Shown: positions 8,272 to 15,747, numbered from the stretch's first letter. The stretch is 25,696 bases of DNA from an uncultured Clostridia bacterium (GCA_937912025.1 CALDOZ010000001.1:1-25696); one strand, 5' to 3'. Notes: generated by a model from the sequence alone, not told the origin. Translations and numbers: made by a program.

Positions 8272-8532
8272 ATGGGACTTAGTGAAAATATTTTTAAAGC
8301 GTTACAATTATTAGAGCCGAGCGCTCCGTGTTATTATAAAGTTACTATTTTAGGCGGAGTAGGAGTGTACGTTGAAGGCGTATCTAAAATTTTAGAACTT
8401 ACCAAAGATAAAATAGTTTTGCTCATAAAAAAAGAAAAAATTTTAGTAGAGGGCAAAAATCTAAAAATAAAATCGTTTATAAATAACGATATAGCCATTC
8501 ACGGCGAAGTCGTTTCGGTGGTAAGAGTATGA
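8272..8532 (+). CDS. yqfC: Sporulation protein YqfC
   Basis: This 86-aa protein has the YqfC/YabP-type layout: a short helical start (MGLSENIFKAL), then a compact beta-rich body with 'ITILGG-VYVEG-ILELTKDKIVL' type strands. In spore formers it is encoded directly before yqfD and is expressed in the mother cell; its exact task is unknown. ATG 8272 is chosen, since the longer frame from a TTG at 8215 would run through the promoter. There is no Shine-Dalgarno sequence before 8272, and a -10 box ends 6 nt upstream, which suggests a leaderless message. The stop overlaps the yqfD start by 4 nt (ATGA). Confidence 0.8.
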   Translation: MGLSENIFKALQLLEPSAPCYYKVTILGGVGVYVEGVSKILELTKDKIVLLIKKEKILVEGKNLKIKSFINNDIAIHGEVVSVVRV

Positions 8533-9434
8533 AAAAACGACTACTTAAAATTAAAGTTGAAGTTAGCGGAAAGGGTATTATTTATTTGCCTGAATACGTC
8601 CGCCGTAAAAAAATTTGTTTATACGACGTCAATTATCTTGAAAGTAATAGGGTAATTGTTACTCTTGATTACAATGATTTACTTAAATTTTTTGCTATTT
8701 GTAAAAATATGTGTTATAATACAAAAATAAGGGGTTTTAACGGCGCGTTAAGTTTACTTGCGTACGCGTTAAAAAACGTTGGAATTACGCTTGGGCTTAT
8801 TATTTTTATTATTATAACTATCGTTACCGATAACGTCGTGTATAAGGTCGAGTGTATAGGCTCGGGAGCATCTTTTTCTAATCAAATAGTTGCAACGGTA
8901 AATAGGCTTGGCATCAAAAAAGGCAGTTTGTTTAGTGACGTAAACTATTCGCTAATAGAAAGCGAAGTTTTAAAAACAAATTCTAACCTATCTTTCGTAA
9001 CGTGCTATAAAAATGGTAATAGACTTATTATTGATAGTTCTACGTCGAGCGTAGGCGGTCAAATAGTTAAGCCACTTGAAAGTGATTTAATTTGTCAAAA
9101 AAACGGCATAATAGAAAGTATAAGCGTTATGCGTGGAACTAAACTCGTTGACGTGGGTAGCGCTGTTAAAAAGGGCGACGCGCTTGTTGGCGCATATTAC
9201 GTTGACGAGGCGGAAGATAAAAAGTACCCGTCGAAAGTAATTGCAACTGTTAATATTTTAGTAAAAGAAGAGTATTTTTTTAAAACGGAAGTTTTTTCTG
9301 ATATTATAGAAAACGCGTCCATACAAAAAGCTAAGTTTTTATGCGACGGAGAAATAGTCGACGTTATCGCCACTCAAACAAACGGTGGGTACGCTATCGT
9401 CGTTACGGCGAGATATACATATTACGGAGGTTAA
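8529..9434 (+). CDS. yqfD: Sporulation protein YqfD, short form
   Basis: YqfD is a membrane-associated sporulation protein of unknown mechanism. Here residues 1-80 form a soluble N-terminal domain, one hydrophobic segment lies at about 83-103, and a beta-rich extracytoplasmic domain follows with the family motif 'RGTKLVDVGSAVKKGDALVGAYY', which reads like a permeability-factor (lipoyl-like) turn. At 301 aa it is about a quarter shorter than the Bacillus protein (about 400 aa); the missing part is at the C-terminus. The start overlaps yqfC by 4 nt. Its last codons carry the GGAGG that serves phoH, so the genes are translationally linked. Confidence 0.85.
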   Translation: MKKRLLKIKVEVSGKGIIYLPEYVRRKKICLYDVNYLESNRVIVTLDYNDLLKFFAICKNMCYNTKIRGFNGALSLLAYALKNVGITLGLIIFIIITIVTDNVVYKVECIGSGASFSNQIVATVNRLGIKKGSLFSDVNYSLIESEVLKTNSNLSFVTCYKNGNRLIIDSSTSSVGGQIVKPLESDLICQKNGIIESISVMRGTKLVDVGSAVKKGDALVGAYYVDEAEDKKYPSKVIATVNILVKEEYFFKTEVFSDIIENASIQKAKFLCDGEIVDVIATQTNGGYAIVVTARYTYYGG

Positions 9435-9435
9435 T

Positions 9436-10413
9436 TTGGCTAAGTTTCAAACAACGGTAAAAATTGAAAACGGAAATACTACGGCGGAACTTTTAGGTGT
9501 TTACGACGAAAATTTAAATTTTATTTCTCAGCAAACCAACACCGTTTGTTTTGTTGACGACGGTGGTATTATTATAACGGGCGAAGAAGTTGACGTTCGT
9601 CTTGCTGAAAAAATTATTTCAAAACTTATTGACATTATTGCGCTTGGCGAAAAAATAAACAAAACTAGCGTTAATTATTGTATTGAACTTGCAAAAAACG
9701 GTAGTGTGGACGGGCTTGAAAAAATCGTTAGCGGTGTCGTTGCGGTAACTTCAAGGGGTAAGCAAATAAAATGCAAAACGGTAGGGCAAAAAAAGTACGT
9801 TGACGCTATAAATAAAAACACTATAGTTTTCGGCGTTGGTCCTGCGGGTACGGGTAAGACGTATCTTGCCGTAGCAATCGCCGTTACCGCTTATAAAAAT
9901 AAAGAAATACAAAAAATTATTTTGACAAGGCCAGCCGTTGAAGCGGGTGAAAAACTAGGTTTTTTACCGGGAGATTTACAAAATAAGGTAGACCCTTATT
10001 TAAGACCGCTATACGATGCATTGCAAGAAATGTTTGGGCTTGAAACGTATCAAAAATTAATCGAGCGTGGCGTAATAGAAATTGCTCCGCTTGCATATAT
10101 GCGCGGTAGGACGCTGTCGGATAGTTTCATTATATTAGATGAAGCGCAAAACACCACGATTGAGCAAATGAAAATGTTTCTTACGCGTATGGGCGAGGGT
10201 AGTCGTATGGTTATTACGGGTGACGTTACTCAAATAGATTTGCCAGACGGTAAAAAAAGCGGGCTTAAACACGCCGTTAGTATTTTGAAAGACGTTAAAG
10301 GTATACAAACGGTTAATCTCACTTATAAAGACGTCGTTCGTCATCCGCTCGTGTCTGAAATTATTAAAGCGTATAGCGCTAGCGAAGAAAAACAAGGTAG
10401 AGGAAGATTATGA
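9436..10413 (+). CDS. phoH: PhoH-like ATPase
   Basis: This is a cytoplasmic P-loop ATPase of the PhoH/YbeZ family, which is tied to RNA metabolism and is usually next to the ribosome-maturation enzyme YbeY, as here. Walker A is GPAGTGKT at 135-142 and Walker B is FIILDE at 231-236 followed by AQNT; the helicase-like TGD (sensor) follows near 261. The protein is 325 aa, normal for the family. I place the start at TTG 9436, since GGAGG (9426-9430) lies 5 nt before it and the resulting MAKFQTTV fits the family; a frame opening at 9385 lies inside yqfD and has no ribosome binding site. The stop overlaps the next start (ATGA). Confidence 0.93.
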   Translation: MAKFQTTVKIENGNTTAELLGVYDENLNFISQQTNTVCFVDDGGIIITGEEVDVRLAEKIISKLIDIIALGEKINKTSVNYCIELAKNGSVDGLEKIVSGVVAVTSRGKQIKCKTVGQKKYVDAINKNTIVFGVGPAGTGKTYLAVAIAVTAYKNKEIQKIILTRPAVEAGEKLGFLPGDLQNKVDPYLRPLYDALQEMFGLETYQKLIERGVIEIAPLAYMRGRTLSDSFIILDEAQNTTIEQMKMFLTRMGEGSRMVITGDVTQIDLPDGKKSGLKHAVSILKDVKGIQTVNLTYKDVVRHPLVSEIIKAYSASEEKQGRGRL

Positions 10414-11873
10414 TATCCAATGAAAAATATGTAAAGTGGAGTATAAAAGACTATTTTAGAACGTTTGCGTTATTTTTAGGGCAAGCAATCGTTTTAGTGG
10501 CTATTTTATTAGGAATATTACTTTTAAACCTTAAAGACGGTAGTTTTCAAGAGTTTTTTACGGCGCACGAAAATTTAGTTTACGGCGTTTACTGTATTTT
10601 AACGGTAGTGTTACTGCTCGTAATAATATTTATCTTTTATCACTCTGAAAAACGCGACTTTTTATTAAAAACGTCCAACTTAATAATGACGTTTGCAATA
10701 TTTACCATTTCCGCCGTAGTTTGTTTTGCGGTGGGAACTTACAAAATTTACGCTCGTCCGTTTGCGCTTTGCGCGCTGCTTAGTTTACTTTTAATAGATA
10801 GGCGCTCGGCAATCTTCAATAATAGCGTATTTTGTATTTTTATGTTGCTTGTTGACTTCGTTTCAAGTTACAACGGCTCGCAAATTTTTGAATACAATCA
10901 ATCAATGGTAATATCGCTTATTATCAACTTTATTTCGGGAACTACCGCAGTGTTCTTTATTGACGGCGAAGGTAGTCGTCTTAAAGTTTTAGCAATGGGC
11001 TTTTTAGTTTCAGTACCTGTTATAGTAAGCGCTATTTGTCTTGAATTTACAACGGACTATAAAGTTTTACTCGAAGTTTTCTTCTCGGCGCTTGCAAGCG
11101 GTCTTTTGTCTGACGGGTTTATGATGATTTTACTTCCGTTCTACGAAAAAATATTCAAGCGTGTTACAAACTTCCGCTTATCAGAACTTACCGACCATAA
11201 ATCTAAACTTATAAAACAACTTCAACAACGCGCTCCTGGAACGTTTAACCACACGTTAATCGTTGCGTCGCTCGTTGAAGCGTGCGCCAACGCCGTAGGC
11301 GAAAACCCGTTACTTGCAAGAGCGTGCGCGTACTATCACGATATTGGAAAAATGAAAAACCCAATGTTCTTTACTGAAAACCAACAAGGTCATAACCCTC
11401 ACGACGAACTTACCCCAGAACTTTCAACAGATATTTTGCGTGGTCACGTTCGTGAAGGCGCTGAACTTATAAGAAAAAACGGTTTGCCTGATATTTTTGC
11501 GAGCGCTGCTTTAGAACATCACGGAACTATGCCTATAAGATATTTCTACGCTAAAGCGCTTAAGTTTACCGACGGCGACCTTGATATTGCAGACTTTTGT
11601 TATTACGGACCTAAGCCTAAGAGCAAAATTACCGCAATTATTATGATATGTGACGCAAGCGAGGCAAAAGTCCGTTCAGTAAATAATCGCACGCACGAAA
11701 ACGTTGATAAGGCGGTGCGTGAAATTATTGAAGAAAGAATGGATATGGATCAGTTTACCGATTGCGATATTACGCTTAGAGAACTCGATATTATTCGTAA
11801 CACTATAACTAACAGTTTAGCAGGCGTTTATCACGAGCGCGTTAAATATCCTAAACTTAAAGCAAGAAGGTAA
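10410..11873 (+). CDS. pgpH: PgpH-type membrane HD hydrolase (c-di-AMP phosphodiesterase family), lacking the extracellular domain
   Basis: PgpH hydrolyses the second messenger cyclic di-AMP. The C-terminal HD domain is complete: H281 (NHTL), H310-D311 (YYHDIGKM), H346 in RGHVREG, H370-H371 (EHHGTM) and the late Asp in MICDASEAKVRS. The N-terminal 245 residues hold about seven membrane helices. The usual protein is about 700 aa, with a large extracellular 7TMR-HDED domain after the first helix; here only about 17 residues separate helix one (about 21-41) from helix two (about 58-77), so that domain is absent and total length is 487 aa. It overlaps phoH by 4 nt and is followed by ybeY after 3 nt. 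Confidence 0.9.
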   Translation: MISNEKYVKWSIKDYFRTFALFLGQAIVLVAILLGILLLNLKDGSFQEFFTAHENLVYGVYCILTVVLLLVIIFIFYHSEKRDFLLKTSNLIMTFAIFTISAVVCFAVGTYKIYARPFALCALLSLLLIDRRSAIFNNSVFCIFMLLVDFVSSYNGSQIFEYNQSMVISLIINFISGTTAVFFIDGEGSRLKVLAMGFLVSVPVIVSAICLEFTTDYKVLLEVFFSALASGLLSDGFMMILLPFYEKIFKRVTNFRLSELTDHKSKLIKQLQQRAPGTFNHTLIVASLVEACANAVGENPLLARACAYYHDIGKMKNPMFFTENQQGHNPHDELTPELSTDILRGHVREGAELIRKNGLPDIFASAALEHHGTMPIRYFYAKALKFTDGDLDIADFCYYGPKPKSKITAIIMICDASEAKVRSVNNRTHENVDKAVREIIEERMDMDQFTDCDITLRELDIIRNTITNSLAGVYHERVKYPKLKARR

Positions 11874-11876
11874 AGT

Positions 11877-12353
11877 ATGGCTAAACTAATTGTTTGTAGT
11901 GGCGATGAAAGCGTTATAAACGTAACCGAACTTGCCGATGCCGTATACCAAGAGTTAGGTCAAAAAGACGGACTTTTCGCGGAACTTTTATATGTAAACG
12001 AGCAAGAAATTAAAGCGCTTAACAACGATTATCGTGGCGTAGATAAGGTTACGGACGTGCTTTCTTTTCCTACGCTTGACGGTATTAGGGGAAAGGTTGT
12101 ACTGAAAAAAGATTTTCCACTTGATTTGACTGAAGACGGTCAAAACGTATTTATAGGATCTATTGCAATTTGCAAAAAAAGAGCTGAGGAGCAAGCTAAG
12201 GAATACGGTCATTCCGTAAAGCGTGAAATGACGTATTTATTGTGCCACGGGTTATTGCATCTTATGGGGTACGACCATATGATAGATAGCGACAAGGCTC
12301 AAATGCGCGCCTTAGAAGATAAAATTATGTCAAAAATAAAGGTATACAGATGA
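11877..12353 (+). CDS. ybeY: rRNA maturation endoribonuclease YbeY
   Basis: YbeY is a zinc-dependent RNase needed for 16S rRNA 3'-end processing and 70S quality control. The signature HGLLHLMGYDH supplies the three metal ligands H124, H128 and H134. The upstream 'DYRGVDKVTDVLSFP' segment (about 51-65) is also typical. At 158 aa it has normal length. The start lies 3 nt after the pgpH stop, with AGAAGG inside the end of pgpH as ribosome binding site. The stop overlaps the era start by 4 nt. The dgkA and cdd genes often found between ybeY and era in related bacteria are absent. Confidence 0.95.
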   Translation: MAKLIVCSGDESVINVTELADAVYQELGQKDGLFAELLYVNEQEIKALNNDYRGVDKVTDVLSFPTLDGIRGKVVLKKDFPLDLTEDGQNVFIGSIAICKKRAEEQAKEYGHSVKREMTYLLCHGLLHLMGYDHMIDSDKAQMRALEDKIMSKIKVYR

Positions 12354-13249
12354 TGAAAAGCGGAACGGTGGCGGTTGTAGGTAAAGCAAACGCAGGAAAA
12401 TCAACTTTAATAAACGTACTCGTTGGCGAAAAAGTGGCGATAGTTTCGCCTAAGCCCCAAACTACTCGCGATAGAATTTTGGGTGTTTTAACGACTAACG
12501 ATTATCAAATAGTATTTGAAGATACGCCCGGTTTTTACAAGGCGAGAACTGAACTGAATAAAAAAATGCAAAAAACAGCCCGTCAAACAGCAAAGGACGT
12601 TGACGTGGTGTTGTTCGTTATGGACTGTCACGACGGGGTTAAGGAAGAAGATTTAAACTTGCTAAAAAGTATATGCGGTGAAGGCGCTCCCGTTATAGTT
12701 GCAATATCTAAAATTGATATTATGCCTAAAGATAATATTCCGCTTGCTTTAACAAGCGTAGCCGAAATTGACGGAGTAAGTGAAATTATCCCCATTTCAG
12801 CGCGTAAGAATAGAAACTTAAAAGAACTTATAAGCATTTTGCTTAAATATCTCCCTACGGGCAATAAAATTTTTGAAGAAGATATCGTGTCTGATAAGTC
12901 CGAAAAATTTATGATTAGCGAAATTATGCGCGAGAAAATTTTGCTTAAGTTTGATAAGGAAATTCCGCACGGAATAGCAATCGTTATAAACGAGTTTGAA
13001 AGGGGCGAAAACGGAGTTTATCAAATAAGCCTTGATATTATTTGCGAAAAGCAAAACCACAAATCAATACTTATAGGAAAGCAAGGCTCGGCAATTAAAG
13101 AAGTTAGTTCGTTTGCGCGTGAAAGTATGGAAAAATTCCTTGGAGCAAAAGTCTTTTTAACTACTTACGTCAAAGTAAAAGAAGGCTGGCGCGATAAAGA
13201 AAACTTGCTTGCAAGTTACGGTTACGGCAACGATAACGGCGTAAATTAA
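12350..13249 (+). CDS. era: GTPase Era
   Basis: Era is an essential GTPase that chaperones 30S assembly by binding the 3' end of 16S rRNA. The 299-aa protein has the G domain with G1 GKANAGKS (11-18), G2 around T38-T39 (PQTTRDR), G3 DTPG (58-61), G4 SKID (120-123) and G5 ISA (149-151), then a KH domain with its GKQG loop (243-246). G4 has Ser in place of the usual Asn (NKxD), an unusual but conservative-looking change. The start overlaps ybeY by 4 nt; ATG 12350 or the next codon ATG 12353 are both possible starts. Confidence 0.96.
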   Translation: MMKSGTVAVVGKANAGKSTLINVLVGEKVAIVSPKPQTTRDRILGVLTTNDYQIVFEDTPGFYKARTELNKKMQKTARQTAKDVDVVLFVMDCHDGVKEEDLNLLKSICGEGAPVIVAISKIDIMPKDNIPLALTSVAEIDGVSEIIPISARKNRNLKELISILLKYLPTGNKIFEEDIVSDKSEKFMISEIMREKILLKFDKEIPHGIAIVINEFERGENGVYQISLDIICEKQNHKSILIGKQGSAIKEVSSFARESMEKFLGAKVFLTTYVKVKEGWRDKENLLASYGYGNDNGVN

Positions 13250-13258
13250 GGTGCAGTT

Positions 13259-13933
13259 ATGAGAATGCGCAAGAAGAAAAATTTAGAAAGTCGTATGCAA
13301 AACGTAAGCGAATACGTTATTTTACACGAAAACACTAACCGTTTTCGTTTACCAGAAAGCGAGCGTTACGCCTTTTTAGATTTGAATAAAATTTTTAATA
13401 ACGATAACCCTTTATATCTTGAAATAGGTTGCGGAAAGGGTACGTTTATAACGGAAATGGCAAAACGCAACCCAAACTGCAATTACATAGGCGTTGAAAT
13501 TTTAGCCAACGTTATAGTAATGGCTGGGGAGATGGCAAAGTCTAAAAATTTAAGTAACGTTAAGTTTTTTAATATGGGCGCGGAACTTTTGCAATATTTT
13601 TTAAAAGAAAATACCGTTAGCGGAATATATCTTAATTTTTCGTGTCCGTATCCTAAAAAACAATACGAAAATCACCGCTTAACTTACAAATACTTTCTTG
13701 ATATTTATAAAAAATTAATGGTGGACGGCGCTAGAATTTATCTTAAAACTGATAACGTCGGCTTTTTTGATTACAGTATAAACTCTTTAACCGAAAATGG
13801 TTTTACGCTTGAAAACGTAACGAGAGACTTGTACTCAACGCCGTTTATATCGCAAAATATAGCAACGGAATATGAAACGAAATTCGTTGCTCAAGGCATT
13901 AAAATCAATAGATTAGAATGTTATTTAAAATAA
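13259..13933 (+). CDS. trmB: tRNA (guanine46-N7)-methyltransferase family protein with altered catalytic motif
   Basis: TrmB puts the N7-methyl group on G46 in the tRNA variable loop, using S-adenosylmethionine. The 224-aa protein has the family start (MRMRKKK), the SAM-binding motif LEIGCGKG (54-61), the acidic GVE after strand two (78-80), KTDN with D165, and the C-terminal TEYETKF stretch. The normally invariant DPWPK...RH..RR motif is changed to CPYPKKQYENHR (129-140): Cys129 stands for the catalytic Asp, Tyr136 for the usual His and His139 for the usual Arg. It follows era by 9 nt with AAGGTG as ribosome binding site. It is either active with a changed site or an altered relative; see findings. 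Confidence 0.85.
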   Translation: MRMRKKKNLESRMQNVSEYVILHENTNRFRLPESERYAFLDLNKIFNNDNPLYLEIGCGKGTFITEMAKRNPNCNYIGVEILANVIVMAGEMAKSKNLSNVKFFNMGAELLQYFLKENTVSGIYLNFSCPYPKKQYENHRLTYKYFLDIYKKLMVDGARIYLKTDNVGFFDYSINSLTENGFTLENVTRDLYSTPFISQNIATEYETKFVAQGIKINRLECYLK

Positions 13934-13967
13934 CGCTTAACGCTAAATAATTAGCAAAGGAGAAATT

Positions 13968-14822
13968 ATGAAAATTACAAGAGTTGACTTATACGAATAT
14001 TTTAACCTAACTCGTCCAGAAAACGGAGCAGGATATCTTAACTGTTTTATTCCTGAAAATTCAAACGAAATTTGTATAAATAGAAAGCATCCTGCAATGA
14101 TAGTTATTCCAGGTGGCGGTTACGCTATGCGTAGTGATAGAGAAAACGAGCCTATCGCGCTCCAATATTTAGCAAACGATTATTGCGCGTTTACCTTAGA
14201 GTATTCAATTGCTCCTATTCGCCATCCGTATCCTATAATAGAAGCAGGTATGGCGGTTGCTTACGTTCGCGAAAATGCCCAACTTTTCCATGTAAAAAGT
14301 GACAATATTGCTTGTGTTGGTTTCTCTGCTGGCGGTCATTTATGCGCAAGTATTGGTAATATGTTTGATATTCCTGAACTTGACGTGTTGGGTGATAAAA
14401 AAGCGTTTTGTCGTCCCGATGCGATAGTTCTTGGCTACCCTGTAATTAGTAGTATTATTAAGAAAACTCACCGCGGAACGTTCAATAATCTTTGCGGAGA
14501 AGATAACGTTGAACTTCAACACAAAATGTCTATTGAAACGCACGTTAAAAGTACAAGCGCACCGGCATTCATTTTCCATACAGTAACCGACGGGGCAGTT
14601 CCCGTTCGTAATAGTTTAGTTCTTGCCGACGCATACGTTGAAGCGGGCGTTCCTTTCGCGTTACACGTTTTTGAAAAGGGTGAACACGGTTTATCTCTTG
14701 CTAATAAAATGGTATATGGTCTTGATAAATTTGAAGGAAAAGTGTTCAGTTTTGATTTTACAAAATGGGTAAACTTATCTATTAAGTGGTTAGAAGAGCG
14801 TGGGTTTAAAGTTTTAGATTAA
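13968..14822 (+). CDS. Alpha/beta hydrolase, esterase/BD-FAE type
   Basis: This 284-aa cytoplasmic protein is a serine hydrolase of the esterase/lipase (HSL-like, dienelactone or carbohydrate esterase) clan. The oxyanion motif PGGGY is at 48-52, the nucleophile elbow GFSAGG carries Ser120, and the triad is completed by D208 (TVTDGAVP) and H240 (EKGEHG). Proteins of this kind often remove acetyl or feruloyl groups from plant-derived sugars. There is no signal peptide, so its substrate is likely imported oligosaccharide or a small ester. AAAGGAG lies 7 nt before the ATG. It lies 34 nt after trmB and may be read from the same transcript, though its promoter is not evident. Confidence 0.85.
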   Translation: MKITRVDLYEYFNLTRPENGAGYLNCFIPENSNEICINRKHPAMIVIPGGGYAMRSDRENEPIALQYLANDYCAFTLEYSIAPIRHPYPIIEAGMAVAYVRENAQLFHVKSDNIACVGFSAGGHLCASIGNMFDIPELDVLGDKKAFCRPDAIVLGYPVISSIIKKTHRGTFNNLCGEDNVELQHKMSIETHVKSTSAPAFIFHTVTDGAVPVRNSLVLADAYVEAGVPFALHVFEKGEHGLSLANKMVYGLDKFEGKVFSFDFTKWVNLSIKWLEERGFKVLD

Positions 14823-14825
14823 ATA

Positions 14826-14850
14826 TTAACGCCGTATTTAACGGCGTTAA
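14826..14850 (+). terminator. Hairpin after the hydrolase gene
   Basis: TTAACGCCGT (14826-14835) pairs perfectly with ACGGCGTTAA (14841-14850) around a 5-nt loop. There is no T-run behind it, and the tRNA begins 5 nt later, so it is a weak terminator or an RNA processing boundary. Confidence 0.4.
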
Positions 14851-14855
14851 ATTAT

Positions 14856-14937
14856 GCGGAGATGGCGGAATGGCAGACGCGTAGGTTTCAGACGCCTATG
14901 GGCAACCGTGTGGGTTCAAATCCCATTCTCCGCACCA
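14856..14937 (+). tRNA. tRNA-Leu(CAG), CCA encoded
   Basis: The acceptor stem GCGGAGA (14856-14862) pairs with TCTCCGC (14927-14933), followed by discriminator A and encoded CCA. The anticodon stem TAGGT/GCCTA (14882-14886 and 14894-14898) closes the loop TTCAGAC with anticodon CAG at 14889-14891. The long variable arm and the T arm GGGTTCAAATCCC complete a class II tRNA. Its 3' end is duplicated at 15119-15146, a usual sign that the tRNA end has served as an integration or recombination target. Confidence 0.95.
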
Positions 14938-14939
14938 AT

Positions 14940-14973
14940 AAAAAAGGGGTGCTTTATGCGCCCCTTTTTTATT
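14940..14973 (+). terminator. Terminator of tRNA-Leu
   Basis: AAAAAAGGGGTGC pairs with GCGCCCCTTTTTT, one G-T wobble, around a short TTTAT loop. The T-run is the 3' arm itself. A related sequence recurs near 18757-18778. Confidence 0.75.
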
Positions 14974-15042
14974 GCGAAACGTATAAACAGAATGGGATTT
15001 GATGGGGGAGCAAATTGCGGTAGCAATTTTTCCGCTATGAGA
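14950..15042 (+). repeat. Structured repeat, copy 1 (copy 2 at 18756-18848)
   Basis: About 93 bp are roughly 90% identical, in the same orientation, to 18756-18848. It contains AGAATGGGATTTG (14989-15001), the exact reverse complement of the T-arm/acceptor part of the tRNA at 14917-14929, and the hairpin AAATTGC/GCAATTT (15012-15029). Between copies the hairpin loop changes (GGTA against GTA) but the stem does not. Confidence 0.8.
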
Positions 15043-15118
15043 AGTTTAAAACGTGAAAAGCAAATAAGCGGAATAAAATGCCCTGTGTGGCATTTTAGCG
15101 GGGCGCCGAGCAAAACGG

Positions 15119-15146
15119 CAAATCCCATTCTCCGCACCAATAAAAA
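15119..15146 (+). repeat. 28-bp duplicate of the tRNA-Leu 3' end (attachment-site-like)
   Basis: These 28 bases match 14917-14944 exactly, covering the T-arm 3' half, the acceptor strand, CCA and the next seven bases; the similarity fades over the next 15 bases. The two copies are 202 bp apart and directly oriented, as left by integration at a tRNA 3' end. Confidence 0.8.
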
Positions 15147-15161
15147 CGGAGGTGCTTTACT

Positions 15162-15183
15162 GCGTCACTCTTAGGGATTTTTT
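15162..15183 (+). repeat. Left 22-bp inverted repeat of the accessory segment
   Basis: The sequence matches the reverse complement of 18735-18756 at 21 of 22 positions. The two enclose 15184-18734. Similarity continues more weakly outward into the tRNA-derived repeats on each side. Confidence 0.75.
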
Positions 15184-15193
15184 AAACAACTTA

Positions 15194-15230
15194 AAAGACT
15201 AACGAAAAATTTTCGTTAGTCTTTCTTTTT
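15194..15230. terminator. Strong bidirectional terminator hairpin
   Basis: AAAGACTAACGAAAA (15194-15208) pairs perfectly with 15210-15224 around a single central base, with a T-rich run after it on the plus strand. It lies beyond the end of the minus-strand accessory operon. A second hairpin, AAAGTATAG/CTATACTTT (15260-15281), lies closer to the operon's end. Confidence 0.7.
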
Positions 15231-15297
15231 GCTTTGTACGAACACACGACTTTGCTTGCAAAGTATAGTGTGCTATACTTTCCTTTTATAAGTTTAA

Positions 15298-15747
15298 TTA
15301 TATTTGCAATAATATTTCTTCTAATAATACTTTTGCTTGAATATCGTTGATTGCATCGATTTCTTTTCCAGCATTATATAGTGCATCCTCCTGCTGTAAA
15401 TAAGCCTTGGTGTACCAAATTATCTTGGACTTATATTCATGAGCTTTTTTTACAATATATTCTTTAGATTTGCCGTTATCGTTCTTTTTATGACAACACG
15501 CTACCGCCAATTCGCAGTTGTACTTTTCAAAAAACTCAAAAGCGTGCTTCAATTCTTTTTCACTATCACCAATAGAGGTAATGCCTACAAGGTGTCCATT
15601 AATATCGAATATGGTGGAAAAATCCTCATAGTCGTTTTCTTTTTGAAAAGCAAGCTTTTTATATGAAACGCTTAATTTGTGATAAAGTTTGGCTAATACT
15701 GTTGTTTTTCCACTGTTGGATTTTTGTTGAAGAACTATGATTTTCAT
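15298..15747 (-). CDS. Small P-loop NTPase-like protein, 149 aa
   Basis: The N-terminus, MKIIVLQQKSNSGKTT, follows a hydrophobic strand with a phosphate-binding loop ending in S-G-K-T-T (12-16). It resembles Walker A, but the first Gly of GxxxxGK[ST] is replaced by Gln8. A Walker-B-like strand, ELAVACCH, is near 79-86. The pattern recalls small ATP-binding proteins of the MobB/dethiobiotin-synthetase-like class, but I cannot name a family. It lies 42 nt downstream of the lipoprotein gene on the same strand and is preceded by GAGG, so it is probably its operon partner. The nucleotide function is plausible; the role is unknown. Confidence 0.7.
   Translation of the reverse strand: MKIIVLQQKSNSGKTTVLAKLYHKLSVSYKKLAFQKENDYEDFSTIFDINGHLVGITSIGDSEKELKHAFEFFEKYNCELAVACCHKKNDNGKSKEYIVKKAHEYKSKIIWYTKAYLQQEDALYNAGKEIDAINDIQAKVLLEEILLQI

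Larger units (their letters stand above)
14938..15297. other. Non-coding, structure-rich spacer between tRNA-Leu and the accessory genes
   Basis: This stretch contains no credible gene. It is made of the tRNA terminator (14940-14973), a structured repeat (14950-15042), a second hairpin (TAAAATGCC/GGCATTTTA, 15074-15097), a copy of the tRNA 3' end (15119-15146), the left 22-bp inverted repeat (15162-15183), and two hairpins at 15194-15224 and 15260-15281. Confidence 0.7.

Noticed and set aside
14854..15174. Open frame of 106 codons on the plus strand
   Set aside because: It runs through the tRNA-Leu and the structured repeats, has no ribosome binding site, and its apparent protein is repeat-derived. 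It is not a gene.
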